A stretch of DNA of 64,000 bases from RPQJ01 sp963696545 (GTDB lineage: Bacteria > Pseudomonadota > Gammaproteobacteria > Steroidobacterales > Steroidobacteraceae), in NCBI GenBank assembly GCA_963696545.1, contig CAVOKQ010000003.1, positions 12,293-76,292 on the forward strand, written 5' to 3'. Made by a program: the position numbers and the translations under genes. Below the pieces are notes generated by a model. That model was given only the letters and a program-made list of their open reading frames with translations. It was not told the DNA's origin and made no database searches. Position 1 is the first letter of the stretch. Each line of letters begins with the position of its first letter. Positions 8,211 through 16,959 of the stretch are shown piece by piece.

Positions 8211-8816
8211 GTGCCGACAGTCAACGACGTCGCGATCATCGACAGCGGCGGCGCGAACATCGCATCGCTCCGGTTCGCCCTCGAGCGGCTCGGCGCATCG
8301 TCGCAGCTCACGACCGACGCCGGCACGCTCCGAGCCGCGCGACGCGTGATTCTTCCCGGCGTCGGCGCTGCAGCAGACGCGATGCAGCGCCTGCAGGCAC
8401 TGGGACTCGTCGACGTTATTCGCGACCTCGAGCAACCGGTACTCGGCATCTGCCTCGGCATGCAGCTGCTGTTCGAGGCCAGCGACGAGGGTGGCACTTC
8501 CTGCCTGCGGATCATCCCGGCGTCCGTCAGCCGATTCCCTGACCGGCGCGGTTTCCCCGTACCGCACATGGGGTGGAACCAGCTCGAGTTTGACCAGGGT
8601 GGTGTGCTGCTCGCAGGGATCGAGCGCGGTGACTACGTCTACTACGTGCACAGCTATTGCGCGCCAGTCGGCCGCTGGACCGTGGCCACGACGGACTACG
8701 GCGGCCATTTCTCCGCGGTCGTGCGGCATGACAACTTCGTCGGTTCCCAGTTCCATCCCGAGCGCTCGGGCCGCGTGGGCGCACGCCTGCTCGCAAATTT
8801 CCTGGAGCTTGGCTGA
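8211..8816 (+). CDS. hisH: Imidazole glycerol phosphate synthase, glutaminase subunit
   Basis: This class I glutamine amidotransferase supplies ammonia to HisF. The 201 residues contain the oxyanion region LPGVGAA, the nucleophile cysteine in GICLGMQLLFE, and the His-Glu pair in QFHPERSG. It starts with GTG one base after the hisB stop. Its stop overlaps the hisA ATG (TGATG). Confidence 0.95.
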   Translation: MPTVNDVAIIDSGGANIASLRFALERLGASSQLTTDAGTLRAARRVILPGVGAAADAMQRLQALGLVDVIRDLEQPVLGICLGMQLLFEASDEGGTSCLRIIPASVSRFPDRRGFPVPHMGWNQLEFDQGGVLLAGIERGDYVYYVHSYCAPVGRWTVATTDYGGHFSAVVRHDNFVGSQFHPERSGRVGARLLANFLELG

Positions 8817-9556
8817 TGCAGATCATTCCCGCGATCGATCTTCGCGACGGACGCTGCGTTCGTCTGCTGCAGGGCCGCTTCGACGCCGAGACAGTCTATT
8901 CGACGGAGCCGTCGGCCGTGCTGGACCAGTACATCGCACTGGGCGCCCGCCTCGTTCACGTCGTCGACCTGGACGGTGCACGCGCTGGCTCGCAGGGCAA
9001 TGCGCGCGCCATCGCGGATCTCGCGCGCGCACGCCGCGCAGCACTGCAGGTCGGCGGCGGTGTCAGGACTCGCGACACCGTGCATCGCCTGCTCGACGCT
9101 GGAGTATCGCGGGCGGTGGTCGGCAGCACCGCCGTCTCGCAGCCGGACGCGGTGGCCAGCTGGCTGCGCGAGTTCGGGCCCGAAGCCATCGTGATCGCAT
9201 TCGACATCCGCCTCGACGACATGGGAGTGCCGCGGCTGACCACTCACGGCTGGGAACGGCAGACGGCGACCAGCCTGTGGGATGCGGTCGCGGGTTTCCT
9301 GCCGCACGGCCTACGGCACGTGCTGTGCACGGACGTCGCCCGCGACGGAGCGATGACCGGGCCGAACGTCGATCTTTACCGCGAAGCTGCGCGCCGCTTT
9401 CCCACCATCGCGTGGCAGGCGTCGGGCGGCGTGCGCGACGTCGAAGACCTGCGGACCCTCGACGCAACGGGCGCGGCGGCTGCAATCAGCGGACGCGCAC
9501 TGCTCGAAGGCAGGATGCAGCGAGAGGAGCTCGAGCCATTCTTGCGAAACGCATAA
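8816..9556 (+). CDS. hisA: Phosphoribosylformimino-AICAR-phosphate isomerase
   Basis: A (beta/alpha)8-barrel isomerase (ProFAR to PRFAR) of 246 residues. The N-terminal catalytic aspartate is in IPAIDLRDGRCVRL. Phosphate-binding loops appear as QVGGGVRT and ASGGVRD, and the second half contains VARDGAMTGPN. The last 19 bases overlap the start of hisF. Confidence 0.96.
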   Translation: MQIIPAIDLRDGRCVRLLQGRFDAETVYSTEPSAVLDQYIALGARLVHVVDLDGARAGSQGNARAIADLARARRAALQVGGGVRTRDTVHRLLDAGVSRAVVGSTAVSQPDAVASWLREFGPEAIVIAFDIRLDDMGVPRLTTHGWERQTATSLWDAVAGFLPHGLRHVLCTDVARDGAMTGPNVDLYREAARRFPTIAWQASGGVRDVEDLRTLDATGAAAAISGRALLEGRMQREELEPFLRNA

Positions 9557-10305
9557 TCCCGTGTCTCGACGTCCGCGACGGCCAGGTCGTCAAGGGCGTG
9601 CGCTTCCGCGACCACCGCGTGATGGGCGACATCATCGAACTCGCGACGCGCTATCGTGCCGAAGGCGCGGACGAGCTGGTCTTCTACGACATCACGGCCA
9701 GTCCCGAGCAACGATCCGTGGACCGTTCATGGGTCACGCGCGTGGCGAGTGTGCTCGACATCCCGTTCTGCGTCGCCGGCGGTATCCGCAGCGTCGAGGA
9801 CGCGGAAGGCGTGCTGAATGCCGGCGCGGAGAAGATTTCGGTGAACTCCCCTGCTCTCTCTGATCCCGGATTGATCGAGCGCCTCGCCCGGCGCTTCGGC
9901 TCGCAATGTGTCGTTGTCGGCATCGACAGCCAGACGACCGACGACGGCTACGTCGTGTACCAGTTCACCGGTGACCCGGATCGGACACGAAACACGGCAC
10001 GATCCACGCTCGACTGGGTCCGCGAAGTGCAGGACCGCGGCGCCGGCGAGATCGTGCTCAACTGCATGGCGAGCGACGGCGTGCGCAACGGTTACGACAT
10101 CGCGCAACTCGCGGCCGTCCGCGATGTCTGCCGCGTGCCGCTGATTGCGTCCGGTGGCGCGGGGACGCCGGATCATTTCGTCGAAGTGTTCCGCGCGGCG
10201 AACGTGGACGGCGCGCTCGCCGCCAGCGTGTTCCACTCCGGAGCCATCGCGATTCCCGACCTCAAGCGTCATCTCGCCGCATCGCACGTGGAGGTGAGAC
10301 TGTGA
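9538..10305 (+). CDS. hisF: Imidazole glycerol phosphate synthase, cyclase subunit (AUU start)
   Basis: This (beta/alpha)8 partner of HisH forms imidazole-glycerol phosphate and AICAR. The protein reads (M)LAKRIIPCLDVRDGQVVKG, as in other HisF, with C9 and D11. SGGAGTPDHF and the DGALAASVFH tail are also typical. No ATG, GTG or TTG exists in frame at the right place. The codon matching the family's Met1 is ATT at 9538. An AGGAG at 9525-9529 sits eight bases before it, so AUU initiation within the hisA coding region is the best reading. Length 255 residues, against the usual 256-258. The next GTG in frame would delete the catalytic D11. Confidence 0.9.
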   Translation: MLAKRIIPCLDVRDGQVVKGVRFRDHRVMGDIIELATRYRAEGADELVFYDITASPEQRSVDRSWVTRVASVLDIPFCVAGGIRSVEDAEGVLNAGAEKISVNSPALSDPGLIERLARRFGSQCVVVGIDSQTTDDGYVVYQFTGDPDRTRNTARSTLDWVREVQDRGAGEIVLNCMASDGVRNGYDIAQLAAVRDVCRVPLIASGGAGTPDHFVEVFRAANVDGALAASVFHSGAIAIPDLKRHLAASHVEVRL

Positions 10306-10931
10306 CACCCGATCAGATTCGCACGCTTGCCTGGAGCAAGGGCGATGGCCTGCTGCCCGCCGTCGTGCAGCATGCACGCACTGGCCAGGTGCTGATGGTC
10401 GCCTACATGAACGAAGAGGCGCTGGCTCGCACGCTTTCCGGCGGTCGCGCCGTGTTTTTCAGTCGCTCCCGCCAGCAGCTGTGGACCAAGGGCGAGACCT
10501 CCGGCCATTACCTCGACGTCGTGGACGTGAGCACGGACTGCGATTCCGACACGCTGCTGGTGCTGGCGGTTCCGCTGGGACCCACGTGCCACAAGGGCAC
10601 CGAGTCGTGTTTCGACGCGGCTGCACGGACCGGCGTGGACAGGTTGTCGTTCCTGCCACTGCTCGAAGCAACCATCGCCAGCCGGATCACGGACAAGCCG
10701 GAGAACAGCTACACAGCCCGGTTACTCGCCGAGGGACCTGGCAGGATCGCGCAGAAGATCGGGGAGGAAGGCGTCGAGACCGCGCTTGCCGCAGTTACCC
10801 GCGACGATGCGGGCCTGCTGAGCGAGTGCGCCGACCTGCTCTACCACGTGATGGTGATGCTGCAGTCACGCAAGCTGGGACTGGGCGACGTGGTCAGGGA
10901 ACTCGAATCACGCCACGGCGCGCGACCGTAG
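10302..10931 (+). CDS. hisI: Bifunctional phosphoribosyl-AMP cyclohydrolase / phosphoribosyl-ATP pyrophosphatase
   Basis: The HisIE fusion (209 residues) carries out steps 2 and 3 of the pathway. The N-terminal HisI part (about 1-115) shows LMVAYMNEEAL, TKGETSG, metal-site DCDSD and GPTCHKG. The C-terminal HisE part holds PENSYTARLL and KIGEEGVETALA with its helical metal-binding acidic residues. It begins at GTG overlapping the hisF stop and ends the operon four bases from a convergent gene. Confidence 0.95.
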   Translation: MTPDQIRTLAWSKGDGLLPAVVQHARTGQVLMVAYMNEEALARTLSGGRAVFFSRSRQQLWTKGETSGHYLDVVDVSTDCDSDTLLVLAVPLGPTCHKGTESCFDAAARTGVDRLSFLPLLEATIASRITDKPENSYTARLLAEGPGRIAQKIGEEGVETALAAVTRDDAGLLSECADLLYHVMVMLQSRKLGLGDVVRELESRHGARP

Positions 10932-10934
10932 GAT

Positions 10935-11231
10935 TCACTCGATCGACTTCAGCGTCTGCTGGTCGAACACCAGCACCCGGGTCACGCCGTTGGCCTCGTA
11001 GGTCCAGCGCCACACCGCGGTCCGCCCGACCACCTGGTTGCCGCTCCGCACGTCGACGTCCTCGACGTCCTTGGTCGCGGGTTCGCCGCAATACTCGAGC
11101 ACCTGTGCCTGGGTCATGCCCGTCTTCACGATGTGGCTGCCGCAGCGAAAGTCACTGTCCGCACTGGCGACGCCCACGCCGAAAGTGGCCGCGACCAGGG
11201 CCATTGCCGCGCAGACTTGTTGCTTCGACAT
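10935..11231 (-). CDS. DUF2845-like periplasmic protein
   Basis: A 98-residue protein with an N-terminal signal peptide (AAMALVAATFGVGVASA, probable cleavage after ASA) and a small domain containing two cysteines (FRCGSHIVKTGMT and EYCGEPATK). The pattern C-G...G-x-x-x-x-E-V-x-x-x-C-G-x-P resembles DUF2845. Function is unknown. The start at 11231 is chosen because it opens the signal peptide; longer extensions are arginine/serine-rich shadow sequence. It follows asd closely on the same strand. Confidence 0.7.
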   Translation of the reverse strand: MSKQQVCAAMALVAATFGVGVASADSDFRCGSHIVKTGMTQAQVLEYCGEPATKDVEDVDVRSGNQVVGRTAVWRWTYEANGVTRVLVFDQQTLKSIE

Positions 11232-11241
11232 GGCTCTGCCC

Positions 11242-12348
11242 TCAGTCCACCAGGATCCGCAGCATGCGGCGAATCGGCTCGGCAGCACCCCACAGCAACT
11301 GGTCACCGACGGTGAACGCCGACAGGAACTCGCCGCCCATCGCGAGCTTGCGCACGCGGCCGATGGGTACTTCCAGCGTGCCACTGACCTGCGCCGGCGA
11401 GAGTTCGCGAATCGAATCCTCGCGAGTGTTCGGCACGAGCCGGACCCAGTCGTTGCCGCCGGCGATCAGGCGCTCGATTTCCGCGAGCGGCAGGTCGCGA
11501 TTCAGCTTGATGGTCATCGCCTGGCTGTGGCAACGCATCGCACCGATGCGCACGCAGATGCCCTCGACCGGGATCGGGTTGGCGCTGCGGCCGAGGATCT
11601 TGTTCGTTTCGGCGCTGCCCTTCCACTCCTCGCGGCTCTGGCCGTTGCCGAGGTCCTTGTCGATCCACGGGATCAGGCTGCCGGCCAGTGCCGCACCGAA
11701 CTGCGCCTTCGGCAGCGCGTCGCTGCGCAGGCAGTCGGTCACGGCGCGGTCGATGTCGAGGATCGCGCTCGAAGGGTCCTTCAGCAGTGCTGCGACCGAC
11801 GCGTGGGCGACGCCCATCTGCCCGATCAGTTCGCGCATGTTCGGCGCGCCGGCGCCCGACGCCGCCTGGTAGGTCATCGAAGTGATCCACTCGACGAGGC
11901 CCGCGTGGAACAGCCCACCGAGCGCCATCATCATCAGCGACACCGTGCAGTTGCCACCGATGTAGTCCTTGATGCCGGCCTTGAGGCCAGCCTCGATCAC
12001 GGCGCGATTCACAGGGTCGAGGATGATGACCGCGTGCTCCTTCATGCGCAGCGCCGAGGCCGCGTCCACCCAGTAACCCTGCCATCCGGTCGCGCGCAGC
12101 TGCGGGTGTATGGAGTTCGTGTAGTCGCCGCCCTGGCACGTCACGACGACGTCGCACGCAGCGAGCGCCGCGAGGTCGTTCGCATCCTGGAGCGGACCGG
12201 CGCGCTTACCGACGTCTGGCGAGGCGCCACCCGCCTGCGAGGTGCTGAAGAACACCGGCTCGAAATGCTCGAAGTCGCGTTCGGCGATCATGCGCTGCAT
12301 CAGCACCGATCCCACCATGCCGCGCCAGCCGACGATTCCTGCCTTCAC
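11242..12348 (-). CDS. asd: Aspartate-semialdehyde dehydrogenase
   Basis: It reduces aspartyl phosphate to aspartate semialdehyde, the branch point to lysine/DAP, methionine and threonine. The 368 residues resemble the enterobacterial Asd type. Landmarks are GWRGMVGSVLMQRM (NADPH loop), the catalytic cysteine in GGNCTVSLMM, SGAGAPNMRELI, and the histidine in RIGAMRCHSQ. It sits directly downstream of lysAC (24 bases), so the first two steps of the pathway are made together. Confidence 0.96.
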   Translation of the reverse strand: MKAGIVGWRGMVGSVLMQRMIAERDFEHFEPVFFSTSQAGGASPDVGKRAGPLQDANDLAALAACDVVVTCQGGDYTNSIHPQLRATGWQGYWVDAASALRMKEHAVIILDPVNRAVIEAGLKAGIKDYIGGNCTVSLMMMALGGLFHAGLVEWITSMTYQAASGAGAPNMRELIGQMGVAHASVAALLKDPSSAILDIDRAVTDCLRSDALPKAQFGAALAGSLIPWIDKDLGNGQSREEWKGSAETNKILGRSANPIPVEGICVRIGAMRCHSQAMTIKLNRDLPLAEIERLIAGGNDWVRLVPNTREDSIRELSPAQVSGTLEVPIGRVRKLAMGGEFLSAFTVGDQLLWGAAEPIRRMLRILVD

Positions 12349-12372
12349 TGCCCTTCTCCGTAGGAGCCGGCC

Positions 12373-14962
12373 TTAGAGGATGATCTCCTGCGCCGGCTCG
12401 CGCAGGTTGTACCTCGAACTCATCACGTGGCCGTACGCGCCCGCATTCGCGATCAGCAGCGTATCGCCTTCCGCGGTCGGCGGCAGCAGACGCTCGTGGC
12501 CCAGGTAGTCCGCCGACTCGCAGATTGGACCGACGACATTGTAGATCTCGCTGCCCGGTTCGCCGAAGCGCGTCAGGTTCACGATGTCATGGTGTGCGCC
12601 GTACAGCGCAGGGCGGATCAGCGAGTTCATGCCGGTCGCGACGCCGACGTACTGCACCGAGCCCTTGCCCTTCAGCTGCGTGACCTGCGCGAGCAGCACG
12701 CCCGCGGGCGCCACCAGGAACCGCCCGGGTTCGAGCCAGATCGCGAGCTCGGGCCACTTCGCGCGCAGGTCGTTGACCACACCCTGCAACGCGGCGAGGT
12801 CCACCGGCACCTGGCCCGGCTTCTCGGGTACGCCGAGCCCACCGCCAAGGTCCATCACGCGGACGTGCGGGAAGCGCTTCGCCAGGTCGCCCAGCAGCTG
12901 TCCCACTTCGCGCCAGTTGCGCACGTCGAAGACGCCGCTGCCCGTGTGTGCATGCAAGCCGACGATTCGCGAGCCGGTCGCCTTGACCAGTCGCTCGAGC
13001 TCGTCGAGTTCGAACAACGGAACGCCGAATTTCGCGTGCACGCCGGCGGTGCGCACGTGGTCGTGATGGCCGCGGCCGAAGCCCGTGTCGATCCGCACCA
13101 GGATGTCGCGCCCGCGGAAGATCTCCGGCCACTGCTGCAGCGAGTAGAGGTTATCGAGCGTCAGGTGCACACCTTGCTCGAGCGCCCACTCGTACTCGGC
13201 ACGAGGCGCGAAGTTCGGCGTGAACAGGATCTTGTCGCGATCGATGCCGGGCACCGTTTCGATGACCCTCTCGCATTCGCCCTGCGAGACGCACTCGAAC
13301 GCCAGCCCGAGCGCGGCGAACGCGCGCAGGATGTCCGGATGCGGGTTCGCCTTGATGGCGTAGAAGATCCGCTCGACTCCGCCGATCGCGAGCAGCTGGC
13401 GGGCGGTGTCCTCGAGGGTCTTCAGGTCGTAGACATACGCGCTGCCGTGCTCGCGTGCGATCCGCTCGAGCTCCGCGCGCCGCCCCTGCCACCACGGCGG
13501 TCCACCGACGGGCGCCATCGACCCCACGCCGTGGATCTGCTCCCAGGTCGGGCCGAGCACCTGGTCCGACGGCGCGTTGCGCACGATCACGTCGTGCAGC
13601 TTGCCCACCAGGCGATCGCCCTGCTCCTCGTCGACGACGAAAGTGATGTTGAGATCGTTGGCCGCCTGCGTGACCAGGTAGATGCGCTGCTCCTCGAACA
13701 GCTCGAGCGCGTCGCCGAGCCGGTGCAGCGTCGAACGGATGCTGCGGCCGACCAGGCTCACCGCCGAGCATGGCCCGATCACCTCGACGCGGCAGAGCTT
13801 CGACAGCGAAGTGACCAGCGCCTCGAGTGCGCGCGCATCGAGCGTGTTCGCGGCTGGATCAAGCGTCACGGTGACCGTCGTCTCCGACGTGGACACGAGG
13901 TCCACGGAGAGCCCATGTTCCTTGAACACCGCGAATGCGTCGGCGAGGAACCCCACCTGGTGCCACATTCCGAGCGTGTCCATCGAGATCAGCGTGATGC
14001 CTTTCTTGGTGCACACGGCCTTGACCCGCGCCCCACCGTCGCCGCCGGTGGCCGTGATGACCGTGCCCTCGAGCTCGGGCTGCTGCGTGGCGTGCACGGA
14101 CAGCGGGATCGAGTACTGCTTGACCGGAAGAATGCAGCGCGGGTGCAGCACCTTGGCACCGCTGCTCGCAATCTCCTGGGCCTCGTCGTAATCGAGCGAC
14201 TTCAGCAGCCGCGCGTTCGGCACCGAGCGCGGATTCGCGGTGAACATGCCCGGCACGTCGGTCCAGATCTCGAGCCGGCGCGCGTGCAGCTTCGCGGCAA
14301 GGTAGCTGCCGGACGTATCGGAGCCGCCGCGGCCGAGCAGCACCGTCTCGCCCTTGCTGTCGCTCGCGATGAAGCCCTGCGTCAGCAGCACGTTGCCGCC
14401 CGTCGCAAGACGTGCCTGCAGCGCGGGATCAGGCTCGAAGTTGCAGGTGGCCGAAAAGGAAGCCCGCCCGTGCCGTGGCCCCGGCCCGTTCTTCCGCGTG
14501 CAGCAATGTGCGCGCATCCAGCCACTGCACGTCGAGGCCCTCGGACGCGAGGTACGACGCACCAATGCGGGTCGCCATCAGTTCGCCCGTGGCCATCACG
14601 CGTGCACGCAGGCGATCGCTGACCTCGCCGATCAAGTGGATGCCCGACGCCATCTTGCGCAGCTCGACGAAGTGGCGCTCGAGGTCGGCGCCTATCGGTA
14701 TTCCGAGATCGCGCGACAGGTCGGCGTGACGGCGCTCGATCTGCTCCATCACCGGTTCCCAGTCGCCGGTCAGCGCCTTGGCAAGCAGTTGCTCGAGGCG
14801 ATCGGTGATGCCGGACAGCGCCGAGTGCACCACGATGGGACGCAGGCCCTCGTCGATGCGCGCTCGCACCACGTGCGCGACATTCTTCCAGTTGCTGACG
14901 CTCGAGACGCTGGTGCCGCCGAACTTCAGGACGACCCAGTGGGAATCGGAGGTGGTAGTCAT
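12373..14962 (-). CDS. lysAC: Bifunctional aspartate kinase / diaminopimelate decarboxylase (one frameshift)
   Basis: This fusion of the first (LysC) and last (LysA) lysine enzymes is known from Xanthomonadales. The LysC part shows VVLKFGGTSVSS at the start and GRGGSDTSGSYLAA, with ACT-type regulatory segments. The LysA part shows the PLP lysine in FYAIKANPHPD, GLHAHTGSG, DLGGGLG and EPGRFL. The frame is open from 14962 to about 14455 and continues in another frame to 12373. Removing one base from the AAAA at 14454-14457 (plus strand) restores AGFLSATCNFEPD and a continuous protein of about 862 residues. The break is probably a sequence error because the gene should be essential. Confidence 0.88.
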
Positions 14963-14978
14963 CGAGCGGTCCCCAAGG

Positions 14979-14999
14979 CGGCTCCCGGGTCAGGAGCCG
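14979..14999. other. Hairpin between PA3496-like gene and lysAC
   Basis: CGGCTCC (14979-14985) and GGAGCCG (14993-14999) form a 7-bp GC-rich stem in the 58-base gap ahead of lysAC. There is no T-run on either strand, so this is at most a weak structural element. I do not recognise a lysine riboswitch. Confidence 0.25.
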
Positions 15000-15020
15000 G
15001 GGGCGCGCGCAGGCCAATCG

Positions 15021-15227
15021 TCACACGTCGTCGTAGACGTCCTTCAACGCCTTCTGCAGGCGCTTTTCGGCAAGTACGTCCTCGAGCTTGCTCCAGGCCG
15101 CCTTGCCACGTTTTACAGCCGCCTGCTTGCGGCGGTCGACGCGATCGATGAAGCGGTCGTAGTCCTCTTCCTCGGCGCCGGCCACGAAGTCTTCGTCCAA
15201 GTCGAAGTGCTCCTCGTCTCTTTCCAT
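15021..15227 (-). CDS. Small acidic protein, PA3496-like
   Basis: A 68-residue protein with an acidic N-terminal half (EEHFDLDEDF, AEEEDYDRF) and a basic/helical C-terminal half (RRKQAAVKRGKAAWSKLEDVLAEKRL). The W-x-x-L-E-x-x-L-x-E-K-R-L pattern recalls the PA3496 family of putative envelope integrity proteins. It precedes lysAC on the same strand, with a GC-rich inverted repeat in between. Function is not known from sequence. Confidence 0.6.
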   Translation of the reverse strand: MERDEEHFDLDEDFVAGAEEEDYDRFIDRVDRRKQAAVKRGKAAWSKLEDVLAEKRLQKALKDVYDDV

Positions 15228-15382
15228 GTCGCCGCCCTGAGAAAAGCCTGATATTTCAAAGCGCTGCCCGAAATTCCGGGCACAGGGCTGCGAACTATAT
15301 ACGATTCGGGCCGCATCACAACTATTCTGTGCTGCGGCGCAAGGGGAGCGGCCAAAACCGCCGCACGTTCAGGCGCTTGGGC

Positions 15383-16227
15383 CTACTTCTGGAAGACGAT
15401 CACAGGAGCGCCCCGGTCCAGCCCGAGCCCCTCGGCGGCGCTGCGTTCGGCCCGGGCGATCTCGACGACCCCGAACGAATTCACCAGCGCGAGGTACTCG
15501 CCGGGCCGGACGTCCGAGTAGGTACGGCGCAGCGGCAGCTCCCGGCCGGCCAGCCGAACCGCCGGGTGGGACAGGCCCGCCAGGTACCGGGCATCGATGT
15601 TGGTGATCAGGTTGCCAAAGTGGTCGATGGTCACGACCGAGCCGGTCACCTGCCCGAGCCCGACCACCGGCTCCTCGAGCCACCCGGGAATCAGGTCGGT
15701 CACCGGCGGCCCGAGCTCGGTCGGCATCAGGCGGCCGGCGGCGAGCTCGGCTGCCAGAGGGGCAAAGACATCCCGGCCATGGAATGTTGCGCTCGGCGCA
15801 CCGATGCCAACCCGGCGCAAGGCGCCGGTTCGACCCTGCGCATCGTGACCTGCCCCGCCGTCTCGATGACGCCGGCCAGCAGCCCGTTATCAGGGGCCAG
15901 GAACAGGTGCCCCTCGCATTCGACGACGGCGAAGTCCCGCGCGCTGCCGACGCCCGGATCGACGACCGCGACGTGCACTGTCCCTGTCGGAAAATAGCGG
16001 AACGAGCGCGCGAGCCAGAAGCCCGCCTCTGCGGGCCAATGGGCGAGCACTTCGTGCGTAAGGTCGACGATCGTGACGCGCGGATGCCGAACCAGCAACT
16101 GGCCCTTCATCACGCCCACGAAAGGGTCCTTCAGGCCGAAGTCGGTGGTCAGTGTCACGACCCCGCTGGCCACGAACGGTGCCGGCGCCTCACTCACGTC
16201 CCGACTCCCTGCGTGCCCGCAAGCCAC
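15383..16227 (-). CDS. SAM hydrolase (adenosine-forming, DUF62/chlorinase-fluorinase family), one frameshift
   Basis: Proteins of this family hydrolyse S-adenosylmethionine to adenosine and methionine; halogenase relatives are rare. The N-terminal domain shows LTTDFGLKDPFVGVMKG, DLTHEV, VDPGVGS and LAPDNGLL. The C-terminal beta-barrel part shows DHFGNLITNI and LVNSFGVVEIA. The two parts lie in different frames: 16227 to about 15825, then to 15383. One base appears to be missing near 15815-15830, inside the palindromic GGCGCAAGGCGCC. The start is uncertain; GTG at 16227 and GTG at 16197 are both possible, and the domain begins at VVTLTTDFG. Confidence 0.8.
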
Positions 16228-16275
16228 GGGCGGCCACAGGGTAAACTGCCGCGTTCAGCCCAGTCACGTGTTCCC

Positions 16276-16947
16276 ATGCCGTATCTCTATCTCGTGCGCC
16301 ACGCGCAGCCGGACTTCGCCGGCCACTACGATTCTGTCACCGCGCTTGGCATGGAGCAGTCCGCATGGCTCGGCGAGCACTTCACGGCGCGCGGCATGCG
16401 TTTCGCTCGCGTGATCTCGGGCAGCCTCGAGCGACAGAAGAGCACGCTCGATGCGCTGCTCGCGCGAATGCAGCACGCCCCGCCACGATCCACGGACCCG
16501 CGATTCAACGAATACGATGCCGCAAGCGTGCTCGGCACGTTCCACTTCGGCGACGACAAGGGGCTGCGTGCAACCGGAGACCGCCGGGCCTACTTCACCG
16601 CAGTGCGGGATGCGCTCGTCGCGTGGTCGCGACGGGACGAAGCGATCCCCGGCGGCGAATCCTGGCGCCAGTTCGGGGAGCGCATCGCAGCGGGGCTCGC
16701 CGCGGCCTGCGAAGGCCTCGACGCCGACGCACCGGTGCTGATCGTGACTTCGGGAGGCGTGATCGGGCGCGTCGTCGCCGAAGCGCTGAACGCCGGCGCT
16801 GACGCGGCGATCCACCTGAACCTGCAGACGCGCAATACCGGCATCACCGAGGTGGCGCGCGGCCGCACCGCGACGCGAATCATTGCGTTCAACGCGATAC
16901 CGCACCTCGAGCGCGCGGACCGCGCGCACGCGGTCACGCACTCCTAG
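16276..16947 (+). CDS. Histidine phosphatase family protein (phosphoglycerate-mutase-like)
   Basis: A 223-residue protein opening with the catalytic LVRHAQPDF (RHx motif, His9). It contains SGSLERQKSTLDAL, PGGESWRQFGERI, and a second histidine-phosphatase segment LIVTSGGVIG. The usual second catalytic His (xxH before GGxI) is replaced by TSGG in this stretch, so the exact activity is uncertain. Substrate unknown. Confidence 0.8.
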   Translation: MPYLYLVRHAQPDFAGHYDSVTALGMEQSAWLGEHFTARGMRFARVISGSLERQKSTLDALLARMQHAPPRSTDPRFNEYDAASVLGTFHFGDDKGLRATGDRRAYFTAVRDALVAWSRRDEAIPGGESWRQFGERIAAGLAAACEGLDADAPVLIVTSGGVIGRVVAEALNAGADAAIHLNLQTRNTGITEVARGRTATRIIAFNAIPHLERADRAHAVTHS

Positions 16948-16959
16948 ACGCGCGACCGA

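Noticed and set aside
8491..9537. HisA-HisF fusion or long N-terminal extension of HisF
   Set aside because: The upstream open part in the hisF frame is out-of-frame hisH/hisA sequence with no similarity; the AGGAG-AUU start explains the gene without it.
12427..14622. Plus-strand open frame of about 730 codons opposite lysAC
   Set aside because: Composition (Arg/His/Gln-rich) and lack of any motif mark it as a shadow of the G+C-rich lysAC gene.
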